Source of the DNA: Persicitalea sp038235275
Lineage (GTDB): Bacteria; Bacteroidota; Bacteroidia; Cytophagales; Spirosomataceae
NCBI GenBank assembly: GCA_038235275.1
Contig: JBBSUC010000018.1
Coordinates: 1 to 64,000 of the forward strand
Direction of reading: 5' to 3'
DNA: 64,000 nucleotides
The first letter of the stretch is position 1, and the number at the start of each line of letters is the position of its first letter. Positions 60,546-64,000 of this stretch are shown here, piece by piece. The translations under genes and the position numbers were made by a program. Under the pieces are notes generated by a model that was given only the letters and a program-made list of their open reading frames with translations, was not told the DNA's origin and did no database searches.

Positions 60546-61244
60546 CTACCACTCTACCACCTTAGACCGTTCCGACTGATCGTAATATTGCCGTCGCCGA
60601 AGTTGGTAAATGTACTGGGCTTCGTTGGATTTCATGGCGTCGAGAATGGAGCGGGCCTGCTCCTCCGACATATTGAGCCGTCGCAACCGATCCAGTAGTT
60701 CCTCACGTTGCTCGGCCAGTTCTACGGCCTGTTGCTCGGTCGTGGTAGCAGGCGTGGGTGGGGGAGGTGCTTGTTCCGGCGGTGGCGGGGTGGCGGGTTT
60801 GTCGGGGACTTTTCCCGAGAAAACAGTTTTCAGAACCTGATAATCATATCGTGCCGTTTTGTTGAGCGGGTCGCGGCGCAGGGCAATTTTCAAGTAGTCC
60901 AGGGCGATGGCGGTATCGCCACTCTGACAAGCCAATAAGGACAGTTGGGTATTTGCGACGGAAGCAAGCGACTCGTCGGCCACCTGTTGCAGGAGTGTAT
61001 ATTGGTACCGAGCCTGTTCCAGGCTATCGAGTCGATAGTAAGCATGGGCGAGGTAAAGGCGGCTGGTGGGTTCGGAAAAAATGGAGCCGTAGGTAATTTC
61101 GCGGTAAAGTTTTAGGGCCTTCGCGTAGTCTTTTTCCAGATAAGCACTCTCGGCCTCACTCTTGTCGCGGTTGGATTGGTCAATCGTATTGAAGGAGCGA
61201 TTGTCCCAAACCCAAAGCAGCAAATAAAGCAAAAGGGATGTCAT
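60546..61244 (-). CDS. TPR protein, BatC/BatE-like
   Basis: 232 residues. N-terminal hydrophobic anchor (LLLYLLLWVW), three or so tetratricopeptide helices pairs (SEAESAYLEKDYAKALKLYRE; SRLYLAHAYYRLDSLEQARYQY; DTAIALDYLKIALRRDPLN), a Pro-rich hinge (TPPPPEQAPPPPTPATTT, about 150-167) and a helical end with LNMSEEQARSILDAM. This arrangement is like the BatC TPR protein of the Bacteroides aerotolerance (Bat) operon. It lies 45 bp after a BatA-like vWA gene on the same strand. Function: protein-protein contacts in the envelope. Confidence 0.75.
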   Translation of the reverse strand: MTSLLLYLLLWVWDNRSFNTIDQSNRDKSEAESAYLEKDYAKALKLYREITYGSIFSEPTSRLYLAHAYYRLDSLEQARYQYTLLQQVADESLASVANTQLSLLACQSGDTAIALDYLKIALRRDPLNKTARYDYQVLKTVFSGKVPDKPATPPPPEQAPPPPTPATTTEQQAVELAEQREELLDRLRRLNMSEEQARSILDAMKSNEAQYIYQLRRRQYYDQSERSKVVEW

Positions 61245-61289
61245 GGCCGACTGTCTTTTTGGAAGAGGGCAATAATACGAATTATATCC

Positions 61290-62249
61290 TTAGAGTCGGA
61301 AAGTCCGAACGGTAATCAACACATCGAGCAGCAAAAGCCCCAGAGCCACGGCCAAAAAATAGTAATACTTGTTGGATACTACAGTCACCTGTCGCCGGTC
61401 GATCAGTTGTCCCTGAATGGCATTCATGTCGTCGAGTGCTTTGGGAAGTTGGTTGATTTCGTTGGTAATGCGGTAGAAATTTCCGTTGGTAGCTTCGGCC
61501 AAATCACGCACGGCCTTCTCATCGACTTTGGTAATGACCGTTTCCCCATCATCGTCCTTCATTATTTCATTATTGGTGACGATGGCGCTCCCCGTCACCG
61601 TTCCCACTGCGACAACGAACAACCGAAAACCAAAGCGGCGGATATTGTTGAAAAGCGAGGCGTCGCAGTCGGCCCGCCGTTCGCCGTCGGTGAAAATGAG
61701 CATGATCTTGGCTTTGTCCGAGGCAGCGTCCTGGGATAATTTGGTGTAGGCCAGTTCAAGCGAAGCGCAGGGATTACTGCCGCTCCCCGGTAGCAAATCC
61801 GTTTGCAGCGACTGCACGTACAGGTTGAGCGCGGCGTGGTCGTAAGTGAGCGGCGATTGGGTAAAGGCTTCGTTGGAATAAACGATCAAGCCCACTCGGC
61901 TCCCGGGCAGGGTTTCCAGCAGTCGGTTGATCTCAAACTTTACTTTTTCCAGTCGGGTAGGGGAAACGTCGGCGGCGTCCATGGATTTCGAGAGGTCCAC
62001 CAATAAATAAATGTCCTTGCCCTTGGCTTCCAATTCCCGTTCCGACTCGCCGAAGGAGGGCCCCAGCAGCGAGATAATGAGCAGTACAAAGGCAATGCTG
62101 CGCAGGAAAAACTTGATAATCAGAGAACGCGCAGTAGTGTTGAGCCGTCGGGCCACCCGGATGGTACGGACAAAGAATGCCGCGTAAGCCAAAATGAAGA
62201 GAATGGCAAAAATGAATTCAGTTATTCCGAAGGGATAATTCCAGTTCAT
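61290..62249 (-). CDS. BatA/BatB-like vWA-domain membrane protein
   Basis: 319 residues. Two N-terminal membrane helices (11-27, 48-63), a von Willebrand factor A domain (about 78-270) with an intact MIDAS: Asp85-Ser87-Ser89 in DLSKSM, then SGSNP and TDGE, and a C-terminal helix (YYYFLAVALGLLLLDVLIT). It fits the BatA/BatB pair of Bat operons linked to aerotolerance and envelope stress; with only one vWA gene here, I cannot tell which. First gene of a minus-strand run towards purC, with a good promoter at 62281-62310. Confidence 0.85.
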   Translation of the reverse strand: MNWNYPFGITEFIFAILFILAYAAFFVRTIRVARRLNTTARSLIIKFFLRSIAFVLLIISLLGPSFGESERELEAKGKDIYLLVDLSKSMDAADVSPTRLEKVKFEINRLLETLPGSRVGLIVYSNEAFTQSPLTYDHAALNLYVQSLQTDLLPGSGSNPCASLELAYTKLSQDAASDKAKIMLIFTDGERRADCDASLFNNIRRFGFRLFVVAVGTVTGSAIVTNNEIMKDDDGETVITKVDEKAVRDLAEATNGNFYRITNEINQLPKALDDMNAIQGQLIDRRQVTVVSNKYYYFLAVALGLLLLDVLITVRTFRL

Positions 62250-62280
62250 GGCAGGGCGGTCACGGGCGTGATTCAGCGGC

Positions 62281-62310
62281 CAAAATTAGACAATCCGGCC
62301 TTCTGACAAA
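62281..62310 (-). promoter_or_regulatory. Promoter of the BatA-like operon
   Basis: On the minus strand TTTG (62310-62307), 18 bases, TAATTTTG (62288-62281). The -7 element fits TAnnTTTG exactly, and the ATG is 31 bases on. It faces away from the tRNA-Ser promoter. Confidence 0.6.
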
Positions 62311-62327
62311 GTTTTTTTGTGCGATTG

Positions 62328-62360
62328 TTTGTTTTAGTCAAATCGAACCAGCTATCTTTG
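62328..62360 (+). promoter_or_regulatory. Promoter of the tRNA-Ser/tRNA-Pro unit
   Basis: TTTG (62328-62331), 21 bases, TATCTTTG (62353-62360): an exact fit to TTTG-N19-21-TAnnTTTG, with the tRNA starting 13 bases later. Confidence 0.75.
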
Positions 62361-62373
62361 TGGCTCGATAGCC

Positions 62374-62461
62374 GGAGAGATGGGTGAGTGGCTGAAACCA
62401 GTAGTTTGCTAAACTGCCGTACCTCTAAAGGGTACCGCGGGTTCGAATCCCGCTCTCTCCG
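62374..62461 (+). tRNA. tRNA-Ser (GCT)
   Basis: 88 nt. Acceptor GGAGAGA/TCTCTCC (62374-62380, 62454-62460), discriminator G, anticodon GCT (62408-62410), long variable arm (TACCTCTAAAGGGTA) as expected of a class II tRNA, T loop TTCGAAT. CCA is not encoded. Confidence 0.97.
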
Positions 62462-62484
62462 CTTTGTTTTTTTAGAAAGTTTTT

Positions 62485-62559
<75 letters not shown>

Positions 62560-62585
62560 ATTTTATTAAATTACTTTGAGAGAGA

Positions 62586-62650
62586 CATCCGGTTTGGGAC
62601 CAGAGGATCGCAGACGGTCGGCCGCTGCCGTTCGAATCCTGTCTCCCCGA
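62586..62650 (+). pseudogene. 3' part of tRNA-Pro duplicated, with an insert in the T arm
   Basis: From the end of the D arm onwards this repeats tRNA-Pro (TTTGGGACCAGAG, ATCGCAG, TTCGAATCCTGTCTCCCCGA) but lacks the 5' acceptor strand and D arm. Sixteen extra bases, including ACGGTCGGCCGCTGCC (62614-62629), sit in the T stem, so it cannot fold as a tRNA. Looks like an abandoned attachment-site copy or a local duplication. Confidence 0.8.
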
Positions 62651-62653
62651 CTA

Positions 62654-62690
62654 AAAGAGGCAGCTTCACATAAGCTGCCTCTTTCTTTTT
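62654..62690 (+). terminator. Rho-independent terminator after the tRNA-Pro copy
   Basis: AAAGAGGCAGCTT (62654-62666) pairs with AAGCTGCCTCTTT (62672-62684) and is followed by CTTTTTT. Confidence 0.9.
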
Positions 62691-62692
62691 TA

Positions 62693-62766
62693 GGTCTCGT
62701 AGCTCAGCTGGATAGAGCATCTGCCTTCTAAGCAGACGGTCACAGGTTCGAATCCTGTCGGGATCA
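62693..62766 (+). tRNA. tRNA-Arg (TCT)
   Basis: 74 nt. Acceptor GGTCTCG/CGGGATC (two G-T pairs), D arm GCTCAGCTGGATAGAGC, anticodon TCT in CTTCTAA, T loop TTCGAAT, discriminator A; no encoded CCA. Confidence 0.96.
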
Positions 62767-62777
62767 CATTTTAAAAC

Positions 62778-62812
62778 AAAAGCCCTGCCATTCGTACGAA
62801 TGCAGGGCTTTT
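62778..62812 (+). terminator. Rho-independent terminator after tRNA-Arg
   Basis: AAAAGCCCTG and CATTCG pair with CGAATG and CAGGGCTTTT, with one bulged C at 62788. May serve the convergent msrA unit too. Confidence 0.8.
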
Positions 62813-62857
62813 GAATGTATTTAAAGAAACAAATTTCTTACATTTCCTGTAACATTT

Positions 62858-63352
62858 TCAAAGAAAACTTTCAGAAAACCGCTCAAAATGGCAGGTATAG
62901 CCATTGAGATTCCTTACCAGATAGTCCTGATGCTCCGGTTCTGCCGCCCAGAAGGTGGTATAAGGCTCTAAGGTGGTAGCGACGGAGCCTTTCCACCTTT
63001 TGGAGTCGTTCACGATCCTAATTACTTCTTCAGCATCGCTTTTTTCTTCTTCATTTTGAAAAAAGATCGTCGATCGGTAGCTCGAACCGACATCATTGCC
63101 CTGTCTGTCGAGCGTGGTCGGATCGTGAATCCGAAAGAAGAAATCCAATATTTTCCTAAAAGAGGTTTCGTTGGGATCATACGATATTTCTATCCCTTCC
63201 GCATGACCGGGATGGTTTCGGTAGGTAGGGTTTTCGTTTTTTCCGCCAATGTATCCCACTTCGGTGTCTTTTATTCCAGGTCGTACCCTAAAAAGGTCTT
63301 CCATTCCCCAGAAGCATCCGCCTGCGATATATGCTTTTTTTAAGCTGCTCAT
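62858..63352 (-). CDS. msrA: Peptide-methionine (S)-S-oxide reductase
   Basis: 164 residues. Repairs oxidised methionine in proteins using thioredoxin. Active-site GGCFWG with Cys13; GYIGGKNENPTYRN; GHAEGIEISYDP; FRIHDPTTLDRQGNDVGSSYRSTIFF. Single catalytic-domain form without MsrB. The C-terminal Cys in NGYTCHF may be the resolving one. Third gene of a probable minus-strand run with the two small genes upstream (30 bp gap). Confidence 0.95.
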   Translation of the reverse strand: MSSLKKAYIAGGCFWGMEDLFRVRPGIKDTEVGYIGGKNENPTYRNHPGHAEGIEISYDPNETSFRKILDFFFRIHDPTTLDRQGNDVGSSYRSTIFFQNEEEKSDAEEVIRIVNDSKRWKGSVATTLEPYTTFWAAEPEHQDYLVRNLNGYTCHFERFSESFL

Positions 63353-63382
63353 ATTTAAGTTATTGTTGATGAAATTATTGGT

Positions 63383-63691
63383 TTAATCGGTAGATTGAGC
63401 TTTCACATTTTCTTGTCTTAACCTTTCTTTTTCCGGGAGAAACAACACCGCCTCCGTAATGAAATCGATTACTCTTTGCTGCGGCATCTCGCATGGTTTG
63501 AGACGCTCAGAATGAGACATTATGTAGTAATTCAAGCTAATAAAATCATTCCCGCCCAATTCCTCAGCGAAGAGCTTGATACTTTTCCCGTTGTTAAAGT
63601 CAGTACGGGTCAGGCCGTACTTTTTATCGTGGTACCACACGACGGAATAGCCACTGGGGAAACTCTGAATCTTATTTAATAATTCACTCAT
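63383..63691 (-). CDS. Conserved hypothetical protein
   Basis: 102 residues, no signal peptide or membrane segment. Not recognised. Reads MSELLNKIQSFPSGYSVVWY at the start and has KKYGLTRTDFNNGKSIKLFAEEL, then a helical end rich in Glu/Arg. It lies 3 bp after the DUF202 gene and 30 bp before msrA on one strand, so it is likely co-transcribed; no function can be derived. Confidence 0.65.
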   Translation of the reverse strand: MSELLNKIQSFPSGYSVVWYHDKKYGLTRTDFNNGKSIKLFAEELGGNDFISLNYYIMSHSERLKPCEMPQQRVIDFITEAVLFLPEKERLRQENVKAQSTD

Positions 63692-63694
63692 CCC

Positions 63695-63973
63695 TTATTC
63701 CTCTTTCTCAACATAATAGCGTCCCTCGATCCGCCTCCTTACCGATAATAATCGCCATAGCCCTACTAAAAGGACTAAAGGTGCCAGCACCAGCAAAATA
63801 TATCCCAGCCAGCGAATATCCCGGAAAGCATCGAGCCGCAGAATCGTGACGCTACCCGCCAGCAGGGCCAGCGAGGTACGGAAGTAAGCCAGAAAAGTGC
63901 GTTCGTTGGCTAAACGGGTACGTTCGATGGCCAGCCAGTCCGACAGCGAGATTTTTAGTTTTGTTTCCTCCAT
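63695..63973 (-). CDS. DUF202 / YidH-family membrane protein
   Basis: 92 residues. The N-terminal motif LAIERTRLANERTFLAYFRT is the hallmark of DUF202, followed by two membrane helices (about 31-45 and 53-75: WLGYILLVLAPLVLLVGLW). Function unknown. ATG 63973 begins the conserved part; an upstream in-frame ATG at 63994 would add seven residues. It begins the msrA unit and its upstream region leaves the window. Confidence 0.85.
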   Translation of the reverse strand: MEETKLKISLSDWLAIERTRLANERTFLAYFRTSLALLAGSVTILRLDAFRDIRWLGYILLVLAPLVLLVGLWRLLSVRRRIEGRYYVEKEE

Positions 63974-64000
63974 ACTTTTGAAATAAAAAAACACCGCACC

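Overview
The window looks like a chromosomal piece of a Gram-negative Bacteroidota bacterium, most likely order Cytophagales and close to Spirosomaceae (Dyadobacter/Persicitalea-type). The evidence is a complete SusC/SusD pair with an STN-bearing SusC and a FecR anti-sigma factor, a GLPGLI-family protein, a type IX secretion C-terminal domain, a tmRNA with a GESNYAMAA-type tag, BatA-like and DUF202 genes, and several promoters that fit the Bacteroidota TTG/TTTG...TAnnTTTG pattern. The genus is an inference.

Layout. 1-3018 is a graveyard of mobile DNA: a tyrosine recombinase gene broken by two compensating frameshifts, a 29-bp palindrome just upstream of it, and an IS4-family element whose transposase carries three in-frame stops and which has cut a Uma2-like gene. 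3128-16934 holds independent metabolic and surface genes: luciferase-like monooxygenase, GAF-PAS histidine kinase, GH43 lipoprotein, a secreted beta-helix protein with a T9SS signal, a PHP/CehA-like metallohydrolase, a serine/threonine dehydratase-type PLP enzyme, an acyl-CoA synthetase, an OmpA lipoprotein and a GLPGLI protein. 17038-33220 holds an outer-membrane beta-barrel protein, KAS III (fabH), a YfcE-like phosphoesterase, a large BNR/sortilin-like propeller, an alkaline-phosphatase-family enzyme, a small RRM protein, a planctomycete-type DUF1501 plus cytochrome/DUF1549/DUF1553 pair, and a zinc alcohol dehydrogenase.

33436-56204 is the most coherent accessory region, apparently devoted to scavenging glycans or glycosides. 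It has an ECF sigma factor, a translationally coupled ASPIC/FG-GAP protein and vanadium haloperoxidase on the other strand, a GH92 mannosidase, FecR, SusC, SusD, a DUF3823 lipoprotein, a giant ThuA-propeller-HEAT-azurin fusion, a second ThuA lipoprotein, a Gfo/Idh/MocA oxidoreductase and a sugar epimerase. I read it as import through SusCD followed by oxidation of the sugar in the periplasm and cytoplasm (a ThuA/ThuB-like 3-keto-glycoside route), with electrons possibly leaving through the cupredoxin domain. That pathway is inference.

56320-64000 is more housekeeping in character: an A/T-rich TlpA-like thioredoxin, tmRNA, a Tudor/CarD-like small protein, a likely operon (BatA-like vWA, TPR, purC, STAS, small membrane protein), tRNA-Ser, tRNA-Pro, a damaged 3' copy of tRNA-Pro, tRNA-Arg, and msrA with two small genes.

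Scattered through the intergenic spaces is a set of palindromes whose arms are built of degenerate 7-nt tandem words (14844, 16066, 21773, 49110, 53678), plus one larger nested inverted repeat at 55085. These are the least explained structures in the window.
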